Assembly: GCF_000155735.2 (NCBI RefSeq) | Contig: NC_020908.1 | Span: 1-64,000 of the forward strand | Origin: Octadecabacter arcticus 238 | Lineage (GTDB): Bacteria; Pseudomonadota; Alphaproteobacteria; Rhodobacterales; Rhodobacteraceae | DNA: 64,000 bases | Direction: 5' to 3' | In this document: one piece after another, positions 57,622 through 64,000 of the stretch | How the letters are laid out: every line of letters begins with the position of its first letter | Position numbering within the stretch: position 1 is the first letter of the stretch | The notes under the pieces: model-generated | Database searches by the model: none | What the model saw: only the letters and a program-made list of their open reading frames with translations | What the model was told of the DNA's origin: nothing | Translations under genes and position numbers: made by a program

Positions 57622-57790
57622 TCGCCGACCGCTCCACCGCTCGCGTATTCGAACAGGTTGATCCTCCAGTCGCCTTCGATGTTTACAAAGACGACACCCG
57701 GAGCGGCCTCATACTATTGTGTGACCTGTTCAAACACAGTGCGCTGGGGGTTGTGATAGGCGATCAGCGCCCCGGAATAGCCCGGCGCTT
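57622..57790 (-). pseudogene. Possible gene remnant downstream of the LOG-family gene
   Basis: One minus-strand frame reads APGYSGALIAYHNPQRTVFE, then a TAG, then YEAAPGVVFVNIEGDWRINL and onward to about 57622. The composition is protein-like and the codon third positions are GC-rich. It overlaps the last codons of the LOG-family gene in another frame and the end of rlmN in antisense. It may be a degraded gene or the former C-terminus of a neighbour after a frameshift. I do not recognise the family; chance is possible. Confidence 0.25.
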
Positions 57791-58603
57791 TTCGCCCGCG
57801 CCTTCCCAGTTCTCCAAAGCATCTACCGCTTCTTCGGCGGTTTCCACAAACCGGAACAACGTCAGATCGTCCGCCGAAATCGTACCGGCATCTGACAGGG
57901 CATCCCAATTGATGATGCTTTCCCAAAACGCACGACCGAACAACAAAAACGGTATGCGTTCCATGCGACCCGTCTGGATCAGCGTCAGCGCCTCGAATGT
58001 TTCGTCCAACGTGCCAAATCCGCCGGGGAAAACCGTAATCGCCTTGGCGCGCATCAAGAAATGCATTTTGCGAATCGCAAAGTAGTGGAAATTGAAACTC
58101 AGTTCCGGCGTGACGTATTTGTTCGGGGCCTGTTCGTGTGGCAGCACGATGTTCAATCCGATGGATCGGCCACCGGCATCAACTGCACCGCGGTTGCCCG
58201 CCTCCATCACGCCGGGTCCACCACCCGTGACGATCACGTTTTCACCGGCCTTGCCCATATGCGTCATCAGTTTAGCAAACTTACGCGCCTCGTCGTAATA
58301 TTTTGACAGATCCGCCAGCGTTTTGGTGCGTGCGGTGTCTTTTTTGGCAGGCTCGGGTATCCGCGCACCGCCGAACATCACGATCGTCGACTCAATCCCC
58401 TGTTCGTCCAGCATCAATTCCGGTTTTAATAATTCCAACTGCAATCGCACGGGCCGTAATTCATCGCGGCACATGAATTCCGGGTCCGCAAACGCCAGCG
58501 CATAGGCAGGGGAGCGCGTCTGCGGCGTGTCTGGCACATGGCTCGCCTCTTCGCGGTCTTGCTGACTGTCGCGAAATGGGTGGCGGCGGTTGTCGACTTT
58601 CAT
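57764..58603 (-). CDS. LOG-family (TIGR00730) Rossmann protein
   Basis: The 279-residue protein has the LOG signature GGGPGVMEAGNRGAVDAGG near residue 125 and PGGFGTLDETFEAL near 205, with the PGGxGTxxE motif intact. LOG proteins hydrolyse cytokinin riboside monophosphates or related AMP-like nucleotides, and bacterial ones act in purine metabolism. Many are misannotated as lysine decarboxylase. The N-terminal 60 residues are a less conserved extension. The ATG at 58603 has CAAGGAGCAAATCC upstream, so longer starts are unlikely. It is divergent from the dehydratase gene. Confidence 0.88.
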   Translation of the reverse strand: MKVDNRRHPFRDSQQDREEASHVPDTPQTRSPAYALAFADPEFMCRDELRPVRLQLELLKPELMLDEQGIESTIVMFGGARIPEPAKKDTARTKTLADLSKYYDEARKFAKLMTHMGKAGENVIVTGGGPGVMEAGNRGAVDAGGRSIGLNIVLPHEQAPNKYVTPELSFNFHYFAIRKMHFLMRAKAITVFPGGFGTLDETFEALTLIQTGRMERIPFLLFGRAFWESIINWDALSDAGTISADDLTLFRFVETAEEAVDALENWEGAGEKRRAIPGR

Positions 58604-58677
58604 GGATTTGCTCCTTGTTGAACTTTGCATTTTAGTGGCAGGTTGGCGAAACATTGTCCAATGACACAGGGCCCGCC

Positions 58678-59589
58678 ATGACCATTACCCAATCTGACAT
58701 AAACGCCGCCGCGACCCGCATTAAGGGCCACGTTCATGTCACGCCCGTCATGCGCTCAAGCGCGTTCGGGCTGCCACTGCAATTCAAGCTGGAACACACG
58801 CAAATCACCGGCTCGTTCAAAGCACGCGGCGCGTTCAATTCGCTGCTGACAGCGGATGTGCCGCCCGCTGGTATCGTTGCCGCATCCGGTGGCAATCATG
58901 GCGCTGCCGTTGCACATGCCGCTAAAACGCTGGGCCATGAGGCGCACATTTTTGTTCCCGAATTCGCAGGCCCTGCCAAGATTGACGTGATCCGTCAAAC
59001 CGGCGCGACGCTGCATATTGTTGCGGGTGCCTACGCCGATGCCGCCGCCGCCGCCAATGCGCATCAGGCGGCGACAGGCGCGCTCGACATTCATCCCTAC
59101 AATGGCCCCGCAACCCTTGCGGGGCAGGGCACCTGTTTTCAAGAATGGGACGCGCAGGGGTTGGACGCGGACACCATCATCATCGCGATTGGCGGTGGCG
59201 GTCTGATCGGCGGTGCGATGGTGTGGTTCAAGGATCGAAACATAATCGGTGTCGAAACCGAAACGACCAATTCGATGCATGCGGCCTTGCAACATGGCCC
59301 CGAAACCGACGTCGATGTGTCCGGCATTTGTGCGAACGCACTGGGCGCAAAGCGTGTCGGGCGTATGGCATATGATATTGCCAAAGGCCGCGATCTGCAA
59401 ACCCTGCTTTTGCCCGATGCGGCGATTGCCCATGCCCAAAAACTGCTTTGGCAAAATCTGCGCCAATTGGTTGAACCGGCAGGTGCTGCCGCCCTCGCCG
59501 CGATCACATCGGGGGCCTATAAGCCCGCCAAGGGCGAAAAGGTTGCGATCCTTTTGTGCGGTGCCAATCCCGCCCCTATCCCTATTTAA
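58678..59589 (+). CDS. Threonine/serine dehydratase
   Basis: This is a fold-type II PLP enzyme of 303 residues. The Schiff-base lysine lies in HTQITGSFKARGAFN near residue 48. The substrate loop is ASGGNHGAAVAHAAK near 75 and the phosphate-binding glycine loop IAIGGGGLIGGAM near 180. There is no C-terminal ACT domain, so it is the catabolic (TdcB-like) or serine racemase-like short form. The ATG at 58678 fits the family; a TTG at 58654 would add eight residues. It is followed by dapD after 63 bp. Confidence 0.9.
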   Translation: MTITQSDINAAATRIKGHVHVTPVMRSSAFGLPLQFKLEHTQITGSFKARGAFNSLLTADVPPAGIVAASGGNHGAAVAHAAKTLGHEAHIFVPEFAGPAKIDVIRQTGATLHIVAGAYADAAAAANAHQAATGALDIHPYNGPATLAGQGTCFQEWDAQGLDADTIIIAIGGGGLIGGAMVWFKDRNIIGVETETTNSMHAALQHGPETDVDVSGICANALGAKRVGRMAYDIAKGRDLQTLLLPDAAIAHAQKLLWQNLRQLVEPAGAAALAAITSGAYKPAKGEKVAILLCGANPAPIPI

Positions 59590-59652
59590 TTGCCCAAAGC
59601 GCACCATCACGCTATGTCGCCCCGAACGCAGTCCACCCAAAGAGGTTAAACC

Positions 59653-60480
59653 ATGTCCAACGCACAACTCGAAGCCGCAATCGAATCCGCGTGGGACGCG
59701 CGCGATCAGATCACCGTTGAGACCAAGGGCGAGGTTCGCGACGCGATCACCGACACGCTGAACGCACTGGATTCAGGCAAGCTGCGCGTCGCTGAACGGC
59801 GCGAAAATGGCGACTGGCATGTGAACCAATGGGCGAAAAAGGCGGTGCTTCTGTCATTCCGTCTTAACGATATGGCGATGATCGAAGGGTCAAACGGCGG
59901 GGCAAGCTGGTGGGACAAGGTGCCATCTAAATGGCAGGGTTGGGGCGACAACGAATGGAAAGCCGCGGGTTTCCGTGCCGTGCCCGGTTCCATTGTGCGC
60001 CGCTCTGCGTTCATCGGAAAGAACGTCGTCCTGATGCCGTCGTTCGTCAACATCGGCGCCTATGTCGATGAAGGCTCAATGGTTGATGGCTGGGCCACAG
60101 TCGGGTCCTGCGCGCAAATCGGCAAGAATGTGCACTTGTCTGGCGGTGTCGGCATTGGCGGCGTATTGGAACCAATGCAAGCGGGCCCGACCATCATCGA
60201 AGACAATTGTTTCATCGGCGCACGCTCAGAGGTTGTTGAGGGTTGCATCGTCCGCGAAGGGTCCGTTCTGGGCATGGGCGTGTTCATCGGCCAATCCACC
60301 AAGATCGTGGATCGCGAAACCGGCGAAGTCATGTATGGAGAAGTGCCGCCCTATTCCGTTGTCGTCGCAGGCTCCATGCCGTCAAAGAACAACGTCAATC
60401 TGTACTGCGCGGTCATCGTGAAACGCGTCGATGCAAAGACCCGTTCCAAGACCGGCATCAATGAGTTGTTGCGGGACTAA
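59653..60480 (+). CDS. dapD: Tetrahydrodipicolinate N-succinyltransferase DapD
   Basis: DapD succinylates tetrahydrodipicolinate in the lysine/diaminopimelate pathway. The protein is 275 residues with a left-handed beta-helix of hexapeptide repeats: [50 protein letters not shown] (core [11 protein letters not shown]) and [20 protein letters not shown]. The N-terminal helices contain [27 protein letters not shown], cut at GDWHVNQW, typical of Dap[13 protein letters not shown] is the conserved end. Next comes a coupled pair of small genes. Confidence 0.97.
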   Translation: MSNAQLEAAIESAWDARDQITVETKGEVRDAITDTLNALDSGKLRVAERRENGDWHVNQWAKKAVLLSFRLNDMAMIEGSNGGASWWDKVPSKWQGWGDNEWKAAGFRAVPGSIVRRSAFIGKNVVLMPSFVNIGAYVDEGSMVDGWATVGSCAQIGKNVHLSGGVGIGGVLEPMQAGPTIIEDNCFIGARSEVVEGCIVREGSVLGMGVFIGQSTKIVDRETGEVMYGEVPPYSVVVAGSMPSKNNVNLYCAVIVKRVDAKTRSKTGINELLRD

Positions 60481-60496
60481 GGTGCTGTTCGCTCAG

Positions 60497-60577
60497 ATGA
60501 ACGGCTTGTCAGAAATTGCGTTTGAGCGACGCGAAAGGCTGCGACTGATGTCTGAACTTTACGAAATGCGCCAATGA
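60497..60577 (+). CDS. 26-codon ORF translationally coupled to the next gene
   Basis: The frame reads MNGLSEIAFERRERLRLMSE and ends LYEMRQ-TGA. It is strongly amphipathic and charged, unlike random sequence, and probably helical. Its stop overlaps the next start in ATGA (60574-60577). An in-frame GTG at 60482 gives a five-codon longer version. There is no strong ribosome site. It begins 17 bp after dapD, so dapD and the two small genes may be one operon. I do not recognise the family. Confidence 0.4.
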   Translation: MNGLSEIAFERRERLRLMSELYEMRQ

Positions 60578-60858
60578 TTATGTCTCGAACCCTCGCCAAG
60601 CGACGTATCGCGGCGGGGGTTCGGCCCACGTGGGGCGCGGCATGGGCACCTGTCGCCCTCGACGCTGCCTGTCTTGTCGCAGCGTTTGTATTGCTGTTCC
60701 GCCCGTTCCAATCCCTGACAGAAACGTTCAATTTTCCGGTCTGGGCGACCGTCACGGCCCTTCTTGCCATCGGATTCATCCCCGTCCAAGCGGTGCTGAT
60801 ATTCTCGTCCCTCTGGGCGGCCAAGTCACGCTATAGCGACGACGACGCGACGCCCTAG
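60574..60858 (+). CDS. Small two-segment membrane protein
   Basis: This 94-residue protein has a basic N-terminus (SRTLAKRRIAAG) and two hydrophobic stretches: APVALDAACLVAAFVLLF and WATVTALLAIGFIPVQAVLIFS. The C-terminus is acidic (SRYSDDDATP). A start at 60580 is also possible. No known family is recognised. It is coupled to the 26-codon ORF before it. Its stop shares CTAG with the end of the broken channel gene on the other strand. Confidence 0.6.
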   Translation: MIMSRTLAKRRIAAGVRPTWGAAWAPVALDAACLVAAFVLLFRPFQSLTETFNFPVWATVTALLAIGFIPVQAVLIFSSLWAAKSRYSDDDATP

Positions 60859-61806
60859 CGGCTTGAATTTCCAAACCAAGTTGTCATCAACTCACCATAG
60901 GTTCCGTCTTCGCGCAGGCGCAAAAGTGCTCGATTGATCTACTCTGCCAAATCGCTGTTGGGCGGCAGGGCGATCCCGTAACTCTCACGTCGGTAAATGC
61001 GCGGCAGCAACCGCGTCGCTGGCTCCGCATGGGCGTTGGAATAATACGACAGGATAGGCACATCAAAAACGATCGCATCCAGTTGCCCCGCTTCAAGATC
61101 GGCGAACATGTCGTTGGACGACCCATAGCCGACATAGGATAAATCCCGCGTATCCAAGAACGTCGCCGATGTTGATTCCGCAATCGTTGCTATCCGCTGA
61201 CCCTCAAGATCATTGATCGAGTCCACATTTTCTTGCAAGGCCTCAACGGTCATAGTTAACGTGATCGTCGCCACGAAAATCGACACAAGGAACAGGCTCG
61301 ACACCACCAGAATAATCGCAAACACCCGCCCCAAACGGGTCTGCGGCACCCGTTCCTCGAAGCCGCCATTCACCACCAAATTTAGCGACCACCAGAACGA
61401 ATGAAACAACGCGTCCGATCCTTTACGGTCGAAGTAGGCTTGCGCGCGCCGCTCAAGCAGCCACATCAGAATGCCACTGCCAAACAGCAGGCCAAGGGCC
61501 GCCAAAACGATAATCAAAAGATCCCGCGTCAACAGCGCTGATATGAACGATCCACCGCCACCTTCATCTAGCAGCAACACCCCGATGCCGCCGTCAAAGA
61601 TCGGATGTGAAAAGTCCAAATAACTCTCACGATCTGCGGTGATCGAAATATTGGCGACAGCGCCGTCGTGTAACCCATCCTCGAGTGACGACAGCATCGC
61701 AGGAAAACTCTCATAAAACTCGAATGTAATTTCACGCCCAAGCTGATTGGAGATTTCGCGCATCAGCTCAAGGCTGAAACCCGTATCCCCTCCGTGCCAA
61801 TAAGCG
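60855..61806 (-). pseudogene. Glutamate-receptor-like channel protein, 3' part (broken)
   Basis: The frame encodes most of a periplasmic-binding/ion-channel fusion. First comes TGFSLELMREISNQLGREIT (lobe 1), then membrane segment LIIVLAALGLLFGSGILMWL. The pore-like FHSFWWSLNLVVNGG and the third segment FAIILVVSSLFLVSIFVAT follow, then lobe 2. It stops at TAG 60939-60941 after PPNSDLAE. The same frame continues INRALLRLREDGTYGELMTTW and ends at TAG 60855, the normal family C-terminus. So there is an amber mutation, besides the IS3 insertion that removed the N-terminus. No K+-type filter is seen. Confidence 0.82.
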
Positions 61807-61859
61807 TGAGACAATTGACTGGCTAAAGTTTACACTTGAGGGCGTAGGAGAACGAACCC

Positions 61860-62342
61860 ATGGTTATGCCTTCACAATCACCACTTTCGCCAGATGCTGG
61901 ATCTGGAGCCGTTTTGGCCCCGACGTCGCCTCCCCGCGTTGTTAATGCGCCGTTGGCTCCCACAGCGGAACTGACGAGCATCCCGAAGCGACGCAACTTC
62001 ACAGCCAAATACAAACTGCGCATTCTGGATGAGACGGACCAAGTGGCAGACACTGGCGGGGTTTCCGCCATTCTACGGCGGGAGGGGCTTTATTCCTCTG
62101 CACTGACCGATTGGCGCCGTGCGCGGGCGGCCGGCACATTGGGTGCATTGCAGCCAATGCGCCGTGGCCCACAAAAGGCACCTGCCAATCCATTGCAAGC
62201 TGAGCTGGCCAAGGCCAACCGTGAGGTGACAGCCTTGCGGCGCCGTCTGGATCAGGCGGAAGCCATCATTGCCATCCAAAAAAAAGTGGCGGGACTTCTG
62301 GACGAGATGGAGCAGACGCAAGAGCGCAGCGGCAAATCATGA
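61860..62342 (+). CDS. IS3-family transposase OrfA
   Basis: OrfA is 160 residues with a helix-turn-helix of the IS3 type: [20 protein letters not shown], then [25 protein letters not shown], cut at [14 protein letters not shown], near residues 45-90. A coiled-coil/leucine zipper region follows ([20 protein letters not shown] near 115), used for multimerisation with OrfAB. The first 40 residues are proline- and serine-rich. It overlaps OrfB by 4 bp (ATGA, 62339-62342), so OrfB may be made by reinitiation as well as by frameshifting. Confidence 0.9.
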   Translation: MVMPSQSPLSPDAGSGAVLAPTSPPRVVNAPLAPTAELTSIPKRRNFTAKYKLRILDETDQVADTGGVSAILRREGLYSSALTDWRRARAAGTLGALQPMRRGPQKAPANPLQAELAKANREVTALRRRLDQAEAIIAIQKKVAGLLDEMEQTQERSGKS

Positions 62343-63352
62343 TGGCCGTCGCGATTGCATTGCCCACCGGCAGCGGCTTGACCTCGGCTGTCTGCGCCGC
62401 GCTATCATTATCGCGCGCGAGCGTTCTTCGACAGCGTGCGGCGCTGACGGCACCACCACGCACACGCCCACCGCGCGCAGCGTCTTCGCGGGCTCTGCCG
62501 GAAAGGGAAAGAGACCAGGTATTGCACCACCTGCGCGAACCCCGCTTTGCGGATCAGACGCCCACAGAGGTCTTTGCCACCTTGCTGGATGAAGGCACCT
62601 ATCTGTGTTCAATCCGCACGATGTATCGGATATTGGCCGCGCAGGGCGAAGTTGGCGAACGCCGCCGACAGCGCACACATCCCGTCTATCAAAAGCCTGA
62701 ACTTCTAGCTGAAGCCCCCAATCAGGTCTGGTCTTGGGACATCACCAAGCTGAGGGGCCCGGTGAAATGGTCCTACTTCTATCTCTATGTCATCCTCGAC
62801 ATCTTCAGCCGCCGCGTTGTTGGCTGGCGCGTCGAGCACGCGGAGAGCGCCAGCCAGTTCAAAGAGCTGTTCATCGACGCGATGGAAAAACACGAGGTTC
62901 CACGCGATCAGCTGACATTGCATGCAGATCGCGGTGGGCCCATGAAGGCAAAGACGACAGCCCTGATGCTGGTTGATCTTGGTGTGCTCAAGTCCCACAG
63001 TCGGCCCCACACCTCAAACGACAACCCGTTCTCCGAAGCCCACTTCAAAACACTGAAATATCAGCCAGAGTTCCCCAAGAACTTTGAAACCATCGAGCAG
63101 GCTCGCGCATTCTGCCGCAGGTTCTTTGCATGGTATAACCAAGACCATCATCACGCCGGGATTGGTCTGATGACGCCCGACCAAATCCATTTTGGGCAGG
63201 CCCAAGAAATCTACACCGCGCGACAAGCAACACTAGACGCGGCATTCCTCGCCACGCCCGAACGCTTCGTACACAAACCACCAAAACCGCCTCAAATCCC
63301 GACCGCCGTCTGGATCAACCCACCAAAACCAACCGAAGAAACCCAAGCCTAA
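62339..63352 (+). CDS. IS3-family transposase OrfB (DDE integrase)
   Basis: OrfB is 337 residues with an HTH_21-like segment ([18 protein letters not shown]) and an rve integrase core. The first catalytic Asp is in [12 protein letters not shown] near residue 130, the second in [12 protein letters not shown] near 198, and the Glu in [20 protein letters not shown], core [14 protein letters not shown], near 232. The frame is intact and ends 21 bp before the right inverted repeat. The copy looks capable of transposition. Confidence 0.93.
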   Translation: MMAVAIALPTGSGLTSAVCAALSLSRASVLRQRAALTAPPRTRPPRAASSRALPERERDQVLHHLREPRFADQTPTEVFATLLDEGTYLCSIRTMYRILAAQGEVGERRRQRTHPVYQKPELLAEAPNQVWSWDITKLRGPVKWSYFYLYVILDIFSRRVVGWRVEHAESASQFKELFIDAMEKHEVPRDQLTLHADRGGPMKAKTTALMLVDLGVLKSHSRPHTSNDNPFSEAHFKTLKYQPEFPKNFETIEQARAFCRRFFAWYNQDHHHAGIGLMTPDQIHFGQAQEIYTARQATLDAAFLATPERFVHKPPKPPQIPTAVWINPPKPTEETQA

Positions 63353-63373
63353 AGTCCAAAAGCCACTGTCTCA

Positions 63374-63523
63374 AAGTCGTTGACACGTTCCGTCCACCCC
63401 ATCCATTTGCGTGGCGAACGGCAGGCGTTCAACGGTTGCAAATGACAGCGGTTCGTCCTGTGCAAAAGCTGGAAAAGCGCTGCAAACAAACAAAAATACG
63501 AAGAAGGCCCGTAACATCATCAT
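63374..63523 (-). pseudogene. Glutamate-receptor-like channel protein, 5' part
   Basis: The minus-strand frame from ATG 63523 (three consecutive ATGs) encodes a signal peptide, LRAFFVFLFVCSAFPAFAQ. It is followed by EPLSFATVERLPFATQMDG, the usual first strand of a periplasmic binding domain. It then enters the IS3 element. The continuation is at 61806. The two halves are in a frame-compatible order only if about 1 or 4 bases are removed at the junction, and about ten residues appear extra compared with relatives. The joint is therefore not a simple clean insertion. Confidence 0.7.
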
Positions 63524-63636
63524 CAATAAACTTCCCAAGGTTCGAAGGACCTTGTGCGCAAGGGCAGGTTTCGTCAATGCGCCGTAGGTCAGCGTAGACG
63601 TTGACGCCACGCATGCTGGGCGTTACGGCCACTTCC

Positions 63637-64000
63637 ATGACCGATTCATCCGATGCCAAACCCAAAAAGAAAAAGCCCTCGCGCCAGCAGGTGTTCACCC
63701 TCCTCGTAGAGGTTGGCCGCAAAGTCGGTGATGGGCTTCCCAAGGACAGCACAGGTGCCGCGCTGATGATTTATGCCTCCGGCATAGATGAGGCAGAGGC
63801 CGTGCGCGAAACCGTCGCCATCCTGAAACAGGCCGATGTGGCACCCCTTGATGTGTCTGGTTACGGCACGCTGGACGAACGCCTCGCTGAAGGGCACGAG
63901 ATCGCACAAGAAGAACGCGAATTGATGCAGCGCGCGTTGGACGAAAACAGTGTGATCGTCGCGCAAATGACACCGTTCTTTGAAGGCGACGACGAAATTG
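63637..64000 (+). CDS. Unidentified lysine-rich N-terminus protein, cut by the window end
   Basis: An open frame runs from ATG 63637 to the last base without a stop. It begins MTDSSDAKPKKKKPSRQQVF and continues TLLVEVGRKVGDGLPKDSTG, LMIYASGIDEAEAVRETVAI and a charged helical stretch ending MTPFFEGDDEI. An in-frame ATG at 63613 would add eight residues. The codon choice resembles the neighbouring genes. I do not recognise the family; only the N-terminal 121 residues are visible. Confidence 0.6.
   Translation, partial: MTDSSDAKPKKKKPSRQQVFTLLVEVGRKVGDGLPKDSTGAALMIYASGIDEAEAVRETVAILKQADVAPLDVSGYGTLDERLAEGHEIAQEERELMQRALDENSVIVAQMTPFFEGDDEI

Larger units (their letters stand above)
61807..63373. 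mobile_element. IS3-family insertion sequence, 1567 bp
   Basis: The terminal inverted repeats begin TGAGACA at 61807 and end TGTCTCA at 63373, with further matches over about 25 bp (TGGCT, TAAAG-type blocks). It has two overlapping transposase genes. No clean target duplication is visible: left flank AAGCG, right flank AAGTC. This suggests a later rearrangement, mutation of the duplication, or insertion by an unusual route. It interrupts the channel gene. Confidence 0.88.

Noticed and set aside
57717..58085. A 122-codon + strand frame opposite the LOG-family gene
   Set aside because: It is serine- and arginine-rich antisense of a clear coding gene with strong motifs.
63371..63610. A complete 79-codon secreted protein on the minus strand
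   Set aside because: Codons from 63523 onward encode a signal peptide and the first strand of a binding domain, and the stop is created by the IS3 end. It is the 5' part of the split channel gene.

Overview
The window reads as chromosomal DNA of an alphaproteobacterium of the Rhodobacteraceae (Roseobacter clade). It opens with a compact dnaA-dnaN-recF-gyrB block. It also carries a rhizobial/roseobacterial-type glycerol ABC operon, an SelD fusion with MnmH, YhhQ, an IalB-family protein and an R. etli-type asparaginase. Insertion sequences are dense: IS5, IS66, ISL3 and IS3 families, four elements in 64 kb. That density fits IS-rich marine or polar genera such as Octadecabacter or relatives, but the genus is an inference.

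Layout. 0-6.4 kb: replication block. 6.4-9.7 kb: class V aminotransferase, YCII protein, TrhO and nicotinamidase PncA. 9.7-13.3 kb: a 108-codon BLUF photoreceptor gene cut after its sixth or seventh codon by an IS5-family element, with an IS66-family element just upstream of its start; the salvage gene pncB follows. 14.7-20.4 kb: a DUF2793 phage-type protein, ArfB, an unusual cassette of two micro-ORFs, queuosine precursor transporter YhhQ, murein endopeptidase MepA, an MFS transporter and a thioesterase. 20.5-22.1 kb: a yggT gene split by an ISL3 element with an exact 8-bp target duplication. 22.2-35.2 kb: RecQ, YaaA, a thiolase, an attEFGH-like ABC exporter with a lipocalin-like partner, the selenium pair selD fusion/mnmH, a GNAT protein and a metallophosphatase.

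35.2-38.1 kb holds serA and serC behind a structured leader. 38.3-40.7 kb holds two orphan sugar-type permeases and the DeoR-type regulator GlpR. Divergent from these is a long glycerol operon (41.0-53.5 kb): glpD, two ATPases, two permeases, a DUF2160 membrane protein, a binding protein, glpK, then fbp, fba and an iron-dependent alcohol dehydrogenase. Together these import glycerol, phosphorylate and oxidise it to DHAP, and carry it to fructose 6-phosphate. serB follows, so all three serine-pathway enzymes lie in the window.

54.6-60.9 kb: asparaginase, an IalB-family protein, RlmN, a LOG-family protein, threonine dehydratase, DapD and a small coupled gene pair. 60.9-63.5 kb: a glutamate-receptor-like channel gene broken by an IS3-family element and by an amber codon. 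An unidentified lysine-rich gene runs off the right edge.

The most interesting points are: the two glycerol-transporter ATPases, which appear to form an asymmetric pair with one consensus and one degenerate ATP site; the IS scars, two of which restore intact reading frames when removed in silico; and the micro-ORF cassette at 16.4-16.6 kb with a perfect 15-nt Shine-Dalgarno match. No CRISPR array, tRNA or rRNA gene was seen.
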